From Betaproteobacteria bacterium (lineage in GTDB: Bacteria; Pseudomonadota; Gammaproteobacteria; Burkholderiales; SG8-41): 13,958 bases of DNA. The translations under genes were made by a program, and so were the position numbers. Positions 1 through 6,265 of this stretch are shown here, one piece after another. The DNA lies in NCBI GenBank assembly GCA_025356695.1, contig JANXSE010000216.1:1-13958 (forward strand), in the 5' to 3' direction. The number at the start of each line of letters is the position of its first letter. The first letter of the stretch is position 1. The notes under the pieces are model-generated. The model was not told the DNA's origin. It saw only the letters and a list, made by a program, of their open reading frames with translations, and did not search any database.

Positions 1-266
1 GCCAGTGCGAACATCAGCATCACGTGCGCGTAGGTGTTAGTCGCCATGATCGCCACGCGGTCGCCTTTTTTCACGCCGCGGCCGGCCAGCACGCGCGCCG
101 TGCGTTCGATCGCATCGGCAAACTCGCCCCATGTCCAGGTCTGATCCTTGAACAGGATGAAGGGTTTGGACGGATTGGCCTGGCGGCGCGTTTCGAACAG
201 GCTTTGCAGTGTGTAGTTGTGTTTGGGATAGAGGGAAATCACCTCTAGCGGGGTCATGTAATTCAA
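1..266 (-). CDS. Acyl-CoA synthetase / AMP-dependent ligase (ANL superfamily), N-terminal part
   Basis: The first 88 codons of a gene running off the left edge. The peptide (start MNYMTPLEV, then a stretch of the form TWTWGEFADAIERTARVLAG, then GVKKGDRVAIMATNT) matches the N-terminal subdomain of acyl-CoA synthetases, where the GVKKGDRV segment before a conserved Asn is characteristic. These cytoplasmic enzymes adenylate a carboxylic acid and pass it to CoA. The AMP-binding P-loop and catalytic Lys lie outside the window, so substrate class cannot be judged. The start is probably TTG at 266: a strong AAGGAG (273-278) is 6 nt upstream of it but 15 nt upstream of the in-frame ATG at 257. It is the last visible gene of the minus-strand series, separated from the Bug receptor at 369 by a palindromic repeat. 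Confidence 0.85.
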   Translation of the reverse strand, partial: MNYMTPLEVISLYPKHNYTLQSLFETRRQANPSKPFILFKDQTWTWGEFADAIERTARVLAGRGVKKGDRVAIMATNTYAHVMLMFAL

Positions 267-272
267 TTGAAA

Positions 273-278
273 CTCCTT
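273..278 (-). promoter_or_regulatory. Shine-Dalgarno site that favours a TTG start
   Basis: AAGGAG on the minus strand, 6 nt before TTG (266-264) and 15 nt before the in-frame ATG (257-255) of the acyl-CoA synthetase gene. The spacing favours TTG, adding three residues (MNY) to the protein. Confidence 0.6.
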
Positions 279-300
279 ACTGTATCGAGTTGGTCTATAG

Positions 301-358
301 GTAGGGTGCGCACCGCGCACGCGATACTGCCTTGATTGGTGCGCGGTGCGCACCCTAC
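301..358. repeat. REP-like palindrome, 20-bp perfect inverted repeat
   Basis: GTAGGGTGCGCACCGCGCAC at 301-320 is matched exactly by its reverse complement at 339-358, with an 18-nt loop. GTAGGGTGCGC-type palindromes recur in many proteobacterial genomes as intergenic REP/MITE-like elements, some of them linked to RAYT transposases. It lies between two co-directional minus-strand genes. As RNA it would fold into a very stable hairpin, but no U-tract follows on either strand, so a role as an intrinsic terminator is not supported. No clear target-site duplication is visible. Confidence 0.8.
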
Positions 359-368
359 GAACTGCCCG

Positions 369-1337
369 CTAGTCGGCCTTGAGCCCCAGGGTTTGCACCA
401 GCTTGCGCCACTTCTCGATTTCGTCTTTGATGATCACGTTGAACTGGTCGCCCGTATTGCCGACCGGTTCGGCGCCCTGATTGGTCAGATTGCCGCGAAA
501 ATCCGGTGATTGCAGTGCGCGCACCGTTTCGCGGTGCAGCTGCTCGACAATCGCGGGCGGCGTTTTGGCCGGTGCCAGCAGCCCGTACCAGGCGTTCGAT
601 TCGTAACCGCGCACGCCGGCTTCGTCGATGGTCGGCACGTCGGGCATGACGGCGGCGCGTTTCAGCGACGCCACGCCGAGCGCGCGCAGGCGGCCGCTTT
701 TCACATGCGGCAGCGCTACCAGCACAGTGGTGAATGTCAGTTGCGTTTCCCCGGACAGCAGCGAAATCATCGACGGTGCGGCACCCTTGTAGGGCACGTG
801 CGTCATCTTGATGCCGGCCATGTTGTCGAACAGCTCGGCAGACAGATGCGACGGCGTGCCGTTGCCGATCGACGCGTAGAGAATTTCGCCGGGCCGTTTT
901 TTCCCCAGCGCAACAAGTTCCTTCACCGTCTTCACCGGCATCGCCGGATTGACGACGAGAATGTTGGCGACGGTCGCTATCTGCGTGACGGGCGCGAAAT
1001 CGCGCACCGTGTCGTAACTTAATTTGGCGTAGAGCGAGGCGTTCTGTGTGTGGCTGGAGAAAGTCGCCAGCAGCGTGTAACCGTCGGCCGGCGCTTTTGC
1101 CACCGCATCGGTGCCGATGGTGCCGCTCGCCCCCGAACGGTTGTCGACAACGAAGCTGTACCCCATGTATTCGCTGAGCTTGGGCGCCAGTGCGCGCGTG
1201 ACAAAATCGATGCCGCCGCCGGCGGGGAAGGGCACGATCAGGCGCACCGGCCTGGTCGGGTAGCTTTGCGCTACGGCGCCGGCCGCGGCCAGCACCAGCG
1301 CCGCCGCGCCAAACCGTTGCATGAACGTGCCGCGCAT
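369..1337 (-). CDS. Bug/TctC-family tripartite tricarboxylate receptor (periplasmic binding protein)
   Basis: A 322-residue protein of usual family length. It has a Sec signal peptide (cleavage likely after AVA, residue 23), then the family opening YPTRPVRLIVPFPAGGG followed by D44, the APADGYT motif near residue 84, and the HVPYKGAAP segment in the C-terminal lobe. Bug proteins bind small carboxylates or related molecules in the periplasm and either deliver them to a TctAB permease or act as sensors. No TctA or TctB is present here, so this is an orphan receptor. The ATG at 1337 lies 10 nt after the stop of the dehydrogenase gene; M6 at 1322 is an alternative start, and neither has a good Shine-Dalgarno site. 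Translation may depend on coupling to the upstream gene. The ligand is unknown. Confidence 0.93.
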   Translation of the reverse strand: MRGTFMQRFGAAALVLAAAGAVAQSYPTRPVRLIVPFPAGGGIDFVTRALAPKLSEYMGYSFVVDNRSGASGTIGTDAVAKAPADGYTLLATFSSHTQNASLYAKLSYDTVRDFAPVTQIATVANILVVNPAMPVKTVKELVALGKKRPGEILYASIGNGTPSHLSAELFDNMAGIKMTHVPYKGAAPSMISLLSGETQLTFTTVLVALPHVKSGRLRALGVASLKRAAVMPDVPTIDEAGVRGYESNAWYGLLAPAKTPPAIVEQLHRETVRALQSPDFRGNLTNQGAEPVGNTGDQFNVIIKDEIEKWRKLVQTLGLKAD

Positions 1338-1347
1338 CGGCGTGCCG

Positions 1348-2280
1348 CTATTTCTTCATATCGGCGTTGAGAATGGTCAACGCCTGCTGCAGCACTTTCT
1401 CGATGCGGTCTTTTTCCTTTTTGATGCCGTCGTCGTCCCAGCTCCACATGCCCTGCTTGGTCTTCATGCCAAGATGGCCTTGGTCGATCATGGCCTTGAC
1501 CACGGGCGCAGCCGCCTTGTCGGCGTGCAGGTCCGGGTAGAGCGAGGTCGCGGCGTAGTAGTTGGTGTCCCAGCCCGACATTTCTTTTTGCATCATCGGG
1601 CCGCAGGCGAGGAAACGGAAACCGAAACCGTAGCGCACCGCAGCGTCCACGCCCTCGGGTGAGACCACGCCGTCGCTGATCAAATAGAGCGCCTCGCGCA
1701 TCATGGCGTGCTGCAGGCGGTTGCCGATGAAACCCGGAATGTCCTTGTTCACGCGCACCGGCATCTTGCCCAGATCGCGCTGGTTGTTCTCCAGCCAGTC
1801 GCAGACTTTCACGTCGGTGAAATCGGCCTTGATGATTTCCACCAGCGGCACCAGGTGCGCCGGCATGAAGTAATGCACGCCGGCGACGCGCGCACGCGTT
1901 TTTAAATGTTTGCCGATTTCGCCGATCTGGAAATTCGAGGTGTTGCTCGCCAGCGGAATCTCGGGGCGCGCCAGCGTTTCGAGTTGCGAGAAGAGTTTGC
2001 GCTTGAGTTCAAGGTTTTCGGTCGCCGCTTCGATCACCAGATCGATGTCGGCCCAGGCGATCGCCTCAAGGTTGTCGTACATCTTCAGGTTCTTCAGCAG
2101 GCCCGCATCGGCGCCGACCTTGCCGAGGCCGGCGGCGACGCGCGCCGGCAGCGCGTCGCGCGTTTTCTGCGACGGGCTCATCACGTGCACGGCCCAGTTG
2201 CCGGCGGCGAAGATGGTGGCGATGTCGCCGCCCATGATGCCGCCGCCGATGATTACGATGCCTGATTGTTTTGCCGCCAT
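1348..2280 (-). CDS. 3-hydroxyacyl-CoA dehydrogenase family protein
   Basis: A 310-residue protein with the Rossmann and helical domains of the HAD/3-hydroxybutyryl-CoA dehydrogenase family, which oxidises L-3-hydroxyacyl-CoA with NAD(P). Visible features are the dinucleotide loop G12-x-G14-x-x-G17, S112 and N113 in ASNTS, H136 and E148 (12 residues apart, as in the family's catalytic His-Glu pair), and N187 in GFIGNR. The usual HFFNP motif reads HYFMP. The position after beta-strand 2 that normally holds an Asp gripping the NAD ribose appears to be Ser (VMSPSQKTR), so cofactor preference may be relaxed or shifted to NADP. The ATG at 2280 has GGAG 5 nt upstream. It sits between the methyltransferase-like genes (45-nt gap) and a Bug receptor (10-nt gap). 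Relatives that oxidise other hydroxy acids, such as carnitine dehydrogenases, cannot be excluded. Confidence 0.9.
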   Translation of the reverse strand: MAAKQSGIVIIGGGIMGGDIATIFAAGNWAVHVMSPSQKTRDALPARVAAGLGKVGADAGLLKNLKMYDNLEAIAWADIDLVIEAATENLELKRKLFSQLETLARPEIPLASNTSNFQIGEIGKHLKTRARVAGVHYFMPAHLVPLVEIIKADFTDVKVCDWLENNQRDLGKMPVRVNKDIPGFIGNRLQHAMMREALYLISDGVVSPEGVDAAVRYGFGFRFLACGPMMQKEMSGWDTNYYAATSLYPDLHADKAAAPVVKAMIDQGHLGMKTKQGMWSWDDDGIKKEKDRIEKVLQQALTILNADMKK

Positions 2281-2325
2281 GTTGTCTCCGCGCTGTCGCG
2301 CCGTGATTGGTGTTCGGTTGTCAGA

Positions 2326-3168
2326 TTACTTTGCCGCCGGCTTGCTGCCGCGGGTCGCCGTCCAGGGCGCGCCGCTGCCGCCGAGTTTGCCGCTCATGGT
2401 GTTGCCGCTGACGCGGCCGGCGTATTCGACGTTGTTGGCGGTGAAGCTGATGATGTCGCCGCGCATGCGTGCGTTCCAGATCGGCACCGACTTGTCGCCA
2501 CTCTTCAGCGAGCCGCCGAGCATCTGGAATTCCTGCGTCAGTGTCAGTTGTTCACCTTGCCCGAGCTGCCAGTTGCCCGCCACTTTCGCCGGCACGATCC
2601 ACAGGAGTGCCGTGCAGTAATAGCTGCAGCCCTTGTTTTCCTCGACCGTCGCCGATTCGTCGGATTTCCACTCGCCCATCGTGAAAGTGTTGGAGACGAT
2701 GCGCGTGCCGGGCTTCATGTCGAGGATCTTTGGCCGCAGTTTCAGATTGATGTCCGGCAGCAGAAACAGCGTGATCACCGTCGCCTGTGAGAAATCGGTT
2801 TCAAAGAGGTCGGCCTTCATGAAGACCGCGCCGGGCACGCCTTCCTTGGCGGCGTTGGCCTTCGACAGTTCGACCATGTCCGGGTTGTATTCGATGCCGG
2901 TCGATTTGGCGCCGCGTTTCGTCGCGGTGATGACGGTGCGGCCGTCGCCCGAGCCGAGATCGAAGTGCACGTCGCCCGCTTTGACCTGGGCGAGATCGAG
3001 CATGCGGTCGACCATCGGCTGTGCGGTCGGCACCCACACCACGTCCTTGCCCGGTTGCCCCGAGTACGGTTCGAACGGTTTGTCCGCCGCCTGCGCGGCA
3101 ACGCCGCTGGCCGTGAATGCACAGACGAGCAGGGCCTGAAATCCCCGCAGAATTTTTTTATTGATCAT
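2326..3168 (-). CDS. Exported SAM-methyltransferase-like protein, copy A of three
   Basis: A 280-residue protein, third in transcription order of a tandem set of paralogues. It has a signal peptide (cleavage near AQA, residue 27). The Rossmann-type methyltransferase domain at about residues 45-190 carries motif I DLGSGDGRTVI (D70-I80), acidic residue E93 at the end of strand 2 in GIEYNPDMVE, and D120 in KADLF. A further C-terminal domain (about 192-274) is rich in Gly and beta-forming residues and ends in WTATR. The core resembles the FAM173/ATPSCKMT lysine-methyltransferase family as I know it. Copy A is the most divergent: it has a small insertion with two Cys (C181, C185) before the LLWIVPAK segment, and the SHAF of the other copies reads SNTF. 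The ATG follows a G-rich stretch usable as a Shine-Dalgarno site. Activity outside the cytoplasm is unproven. Confidence 0.8.
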   Translation of the reverse strand: MINKKILRGFQALLVCAFTASGVAAQAADKPFEPYSGQPGKDVVWVPTAQPMVDRMLDLAQVKAGDVHFDLGSGDGRTVITATKRGAKSTGIEYNPDMVELSKANAAKEGVPGAVFMKADLFETDFSQATVITLFLLPDINLKLRPKILDMKPGTRIVSNTFTMGEWKSDESATVEENKGCSYYCTALLWIVPAKVAGNWQLGQGEQLTLTQEFQMLGGSLKSGDKSVPIWNARMRGDIISFTANNVEYAGRVSGNTMSGKLGGSGAPWTATRGSKPAAK

Positions 3169-3215
3169 GAGTCCCCCGCTTGACGTTGATCGAAATAAAC
3201 ACCCCGGCCATTCGG

Positions 3216-4034
3216 CTATCGGCCGCCCAACCGTGTCGCGCTCCAGTTGCCGCTGTTGCCACCGCGCATGCTGCCTTGCATCGAGCTGCCGTTGACCAGC
3301 CCGCTATATTCGGTGCCGCCGACGGCGAAGGTAATTTGATCGCCGCGCAGACGGCCGTTGTCGATGGGCGTGGCGCTGCCGCCGGATTTTAAAGTGCCGG
3401 TGAGCATCTGGAAGGTCTGCTTGAAGGAAATTTCGCCCTGCGGCGTTTGCCAAGTGCCCTCGACCTTCGCCGGTATGATCCACAGATAGGCGGTGCGGCT
3501 GTAAGAGGGGTTGTCCTGCGCGGTGACGGTCTCGTCGGCGCGCCAGTCGTCCATCGTGAAGGCGTGCGAGACAATGCGCGTGCCGGGTTTCAGATCGAGA
3601 AGTTTCGGCCGCAGTTTCAGATTGAGCTGCGGCAGCAGATACATCGTGATCACCGTCGCCTGCGAAAAATCGCTCTCAAAAATGTCGGCTTTGACGAAGC
3701 TTGCTTTTGCGCTGACGCCTTCTTTCGCCGCACTGGCTTTCGACAGTTCGACCATGTCGGGGTTGTATTCGATGCCGAGGGCCTTCGCGCCGCGCTTGGC
3801 GGCGGCGATCACCGTGCGGCCGTCACCCGAACCGAGGTCGATCACATAATCGTTCGGCGTGACCCGGGCCGCATCGAGCATCTTTTCGATCAGCGCCTGC
3901 GGTGTCGGCACCCAGATGACGTCTTTGCCGTCCTGGCCGATCTGCGGCGCGTAATCGGCGGCACCCGCGACCACAGAAAACGCGGTGAACAGCAGCGCAA
4001 AGAGCGGACGTTGCAATGACTGCAATAGGGACAT
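3216..4034 (-). CDS. Exported SAM-methyltransferase-like protein, copy B of three
   Basis: A 272-residue paralogue of its two neighbours. The N-terminus is a hydrophobic Sec signal ending near AGA/AD (residues 23-27). Motif I DLGSGDGRTVI spans D66-I76, E89 lies in GIEYNPDMVE, and KADIFESDFSQATVIT (116-130) forms the next core strands. The LYL-type segment and RIVSHAF (153-159) complete the fold. The C-terminal beta-rich domain runs from about residue 188 to WSATR (264-268). Across the 31 residues starting at motif I, 26 are identical in all three copies, which shows strong constraint on the presumed SAM pocket. The ATG has GGAG 7 nt upstream. It is separated by 51 nt from copy C and 47 nt from copy A, consistent with one transcript. 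Substrate unknown. Confidence 0.8.
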   Translation of the reverse strand: MSLLQSLQRPLFALLFTAFSVVAGAADYAPQIGQDGKDVIWVPTPQALIEKMLDAARVTPNDYVIDLGSGDGRTVIAAAKRGAKALGIEYNPDMVELSKASAAKEGVSAKASFVKADIFESDFSQATVITMYLLPQLNLKLRPKLLDLKPGTRIVSHAFTMDDWRADETVTAQDNPSYSRTAYLWIIPAKVEGTWQTPQGEISFKQTFQMLTGTLKSGGSATPIDNGRLRGDQITFAVGGTEYSGLVNGSSMQGSMRGGNSGNWSATRLGGR

Positions 4035-4085
4035 GCGTGGTCTCCGTGAGGGGCGGGGGGCTGTAGGCAGGATGACTTGATGTGT

Positions 4086-4910
4086 TCAGGGGCTTTTGGG
4101 CGATGATACCGGAATGTCGCTGCGCAAGGTGGCGCTCCACGCCCCCATGGAAGCACCTTTGACCGTGCCATCGATATGCGTGCCGCTGATGCGTCCGCTG
4201 AACTGCGACAGCCCGCTCGAAAACGTTAATTGATCGCCGTTAATTTGGCCGTTGCTGATCTGCACCGTTCCGGTGCCCGACTTCAGTGTGCCCTCGAAAA
4301 ACTGGAAATGCTGCTTCAGCGTGAGTTCGCCGTGCGTGCTTTGCCACGTTCCTGTAACTTTTCCCGGCACGATCCACAGATACGCATTGCGGCCCTCAAC
4401 CGTCACCGTGTTGTCGGGTTTCCACTCGCTCATGTCGAAGGCATGCGAGACGATGCGCGTGCCGGCCTTGAGCTCGAGCAGTTTCGGCCGCAGCTTCATG
4501 TTGAGTGACGACAAGAGATACATGGTGATCACCGTCGCTTCGCTGAAGTCCGCTTCGAAGAGGTCGGCTTTGACGAACTTCACCTTGCCCGCCACGCCTT
4601 CTTTGGCCGCCGCGCGCGTGGCGAATTCGACCATGTCCGGGTTGTATTCGATGCCCATGGCGCGTGCGCCGCGTTTGGCCGCGGCAATCACCGTGCGGCC
4701 GTCGCCGGAGCCCAAGTCGATGACAAAATCTTTTGCCGTGACTGCGCCGAGATCGAGCATTTTGGCGACGAGCGCGTCGGGTGTGGGCAGCCAGATCACG
4801 TCTTTGCCCGGTTGAAATGGCTCCGGCTGGTATTCCGCCGCAGTTGCGATTGCCGGCAGCGCGAAGAGCGCCGCGGCAAGCAGGGACGTTGCGAGTTTTG
4901 CGATCTTCAT
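4086..4910 (-). CDS. Exported SAM-methyltransferase-like protein, copy C of three
   Basis: A 274-residue paralogue, first of the trio in transcription order. The signal peptide is clear: MKIAK n-region, Ala/Leu-rich core, cleavage near ATA/AE at residues 22-25. Motif I DLGSGDGRTVI is D65-I75, E88 sits in GIEYNPDMVE, and D116 in KADLFEADFSEATVIT. RIVSHAF lies at 152-158. The C-terminal domain (about 182-263) starts with a G-T-W motif (GKVTGTWQ) and ends GAWSATL, a pattern resembling lipocalin-like or small beta-barrel domains, though I cannot assign it to a family. The ATG at 4910 has GGAGAG 6 nt upstream, the best ribosome site of the three. A palindromic repeat lies between this gene and the CoA-transferase, so the trio may have its own promoter or be insulated from the upstream genes. 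Confidence 0.82.
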   Translation of the reverse strand: MKIAKLATSLLAAALFALPAIATAAEYQPEPFQPGKDVIWLPTPDALVAKMLDLGAVTAKDFVIDLGSGDGRTVIAAAKRGARAMGIEYNPDMVEFATRAAAKEGVAGKVKFVKADLFEADFSEATVITMYLLSSLNMKLRPKLLELKAGTRIVSHAFDMSEWKPDNTVTVEGRNAYLWIVPGKVTGTWQSTHGELTLKQHFQFFEGTLKSGTGTVQISNGQINGDQLTFSSGLSQFSGRISGTHIDGTVKGASMGAWSATLRSDIPVSSPKSP

Positions 4911-4954
4911 GGGGTTCTCTCCATAGTCAACGCTAAAAAAGGTCTAAAACCCTC

Positions 4955-5039
4955 GTCGCTCCCGCGAAAGCGGGTGTCCAGGAATTCGACTGCATGTCGC
5001 ATCAATCGCCGACTGGATTCGCGCTTTCGCGGGAATGAG
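4955..5039. repeat. REP-like inverted repeat pair with CCCGCGAAAGCGGG hairpin
   Basis: A left arm at about 4955-4981 (containing the self-complementary CCCGCGAAAGCGGG, 4961-4974) and an inverted right arm at about 5012-5039 (CTGGATTCGCG..TTTCGCGGGAATGA) form an imperfect palindrome. The TTCCCGCGAAAGCGGGAATCCAG type of element is scattered in many proteobacterial genomes. It sits in the 146-nt gap between the CoA-transferase and copy C. Transcribed, it would fold into a long hairpin that could attenuate or protect mRNA ends. There is no U-tract after it. Confidence 0.75.
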
Positions 5040-5056
5040 CTGGTTTTGCCGTAGTG

Positions 5057-6265
5057 CTATTTAAGTTTGCCGTCGACTGTCACGCCCGACGCCACCATTT
5101 GTTCGATCGCGGCATCGTCGAAACCGTACTCGCGCAGCACTTCCACCGATTGCTGGCCGAGCTTCGGCGCCGGCGACCACTCTTTGCGTGTGCCGCAGGA
5201 CCACACGTTGGGCAAACGCATTTCGCGGATTTTGCCTTCGGTCGGATGGTCCCTGGTCAGGAAAAACCCCGCGTCGGTCAGATGCGGATCTTCCTGCACG
5301 CTCTCGAGCGTGTGGTAGGGCATTGCCGGCACGTCGTTTTCGTCGAGCAGCTTCAGCCATTCGGCGGTGGTTTTCACCGAGAACGCGGCGTTACGCACTT
5401 CGAAGTAGTACGAGACGTTGGCGAAACGCGCCTGCACGCTCGATAGCCGCGGATCTTCCTTCAATTCCGGCCGGCCGATCGCATCGAACAAACCGAAAGC
5501 CTGTGGATTGGTGTTGGCTGAAATGCAGATGTAGCCGTCTTTGGTCGGAATCGGTTTTGTTTGCGGATCGAGCAGGCGCGGGTCGCCGGTGCCGCCGAGC
5601 GGCGGCTCGAACGTGGTCAGATACATATGCTCTTCGAGCACGAACTTGACGAGGTTCTCGAACATCGGAATGCCGATCGAGCTGCCTTCGCCGGTTTTTT
5701 CGCGGCGGTAGAGCGCCATCATGATCATCTGCACCGCAATCATGCCGACCGTTTTGTCGGCCACCACCATCGGCACGTAGCGTGGCTCGCCGGTAGCACG
5801 ATGATGCAGTGCCGCCATGCCCGCTGCGCCCTGAATAATGGTGTCGTAGGCGGGCTTGTCTTTATAGCGTCCGTCCTGACCGAACCCGTACAAACCGCAA
5901 TACACGATTTTCGGATTGATCTTCTTCACGTCTTCGTATGAGAGGCCGAGCCGCGCCATCGCCGCCGGCCGCACGTTCCACACCAGCACGTCGGTTTTGG
6001 CGATGAGGCGTTTCAGCGCTTCCATGCCGGTGGCCTGTTTCAGATCGAGCACGATCGAACGCTTGTTGCGGTTCAGGTGCAGAAATTTTGCGCCCATGCC
6101 GGGCGTCACCGACTTGCCGTTCAGTTGGCGCACCAGGTCGCCGGCCCCGGATTCGACCTTGATGATTTCCGCGCCGTGATCGGCGAGGATCTGCGTGGCC
6201 AGCGGGCCGACCACCACCGAAGTGAGGTCGACGACGCGCACACCCTCGAGCGGTCCGCCCGACAT
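5057..6265 (-). CDS. Family III (CaiB/BaiF/FRC-type) CoA-transferase
   Basis: A 402-residue protein of usual family length. It begins MSGGPLEGVRVVDLTSVVVG with the classic N-terminal strand and GP motif, then ADHGAEIIKVE, LNRNKRSIVLDLK, PAYD..IQG and the VVAD segment. D170 there matches the catalytic Asp (about residue 169 in formyl-CoA transferase), which forms the acyl-Asp anhydride. These dimeric cytoplasmic enzymes move CoA between carboxylates. The start is the ATG at 6265, sharing its A with the TAA of the hydratase gene (TAATG) and preceded by GGAG at 8 nt; the open frame extends 115 codons further upstream but only through the hydratase gene. Pairing with a MaoC-type hydratase resembles mesaconyl/itaconyl-CoA modules (Mct/Meh, Ict/Ich). 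The actual acyl substrate is an inference only. Confidence 0.93.
   Translation of the reverse strand: MSGGPLEGVRVVDLTSVVVGPLATQILADHGAEIIKVESGAGDLVRQLNGKSVTPGMGAKFLHLNRNKRSIVLDLKQATGMEALKRLIAKTDVLVWNVRPAAMARLGLSYEDVKKINPKIVYCGLYGFGQDGRYKDKPAYDTIIQGAAGMAALHHRATGEPRYVPMVVADKTVGMIAVQMIMMALYRREKTGEGSSIGIPMFENLVKFVLEEHMYLTTFEPPLGGTGDPRLLDPQTKPIPTKDGYICISANTNPQAFGLFDAIGRPELKEDPRLSSVQARFANVSYYFEVRNAAFSVKTTAEWLKLLDENDVPAMPYHTLESVQEDPHLTDAGFFLTRDHPTEGKIREMRLPNVWSCGTRKEWSPAPKLGQQSVEVLREYGFDDAAIEQMVASGVTVDGKLK

Noticed and set aside
301..358. Intrinsic terminator after the Bug gene at 369
   Set aside because: The hairpin is strong but no T-run follows on either strand; kept as a REP-like repeat instead.
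2266..3139. Long plus-strand frames opposite the methyltransferase and dehydrogenase genes
   Set aside because: They are antisense shadows caused by high-GC codon bias, with Arg/His/Ala-rich products and no recognisable domains.
4812..5054. Plus-strand 80-codon frame over the palindromic repeat
   Set aside because: Its second half is the translated repeat, a common spurious hypothetical protein, and its first half is antisense to copy C.
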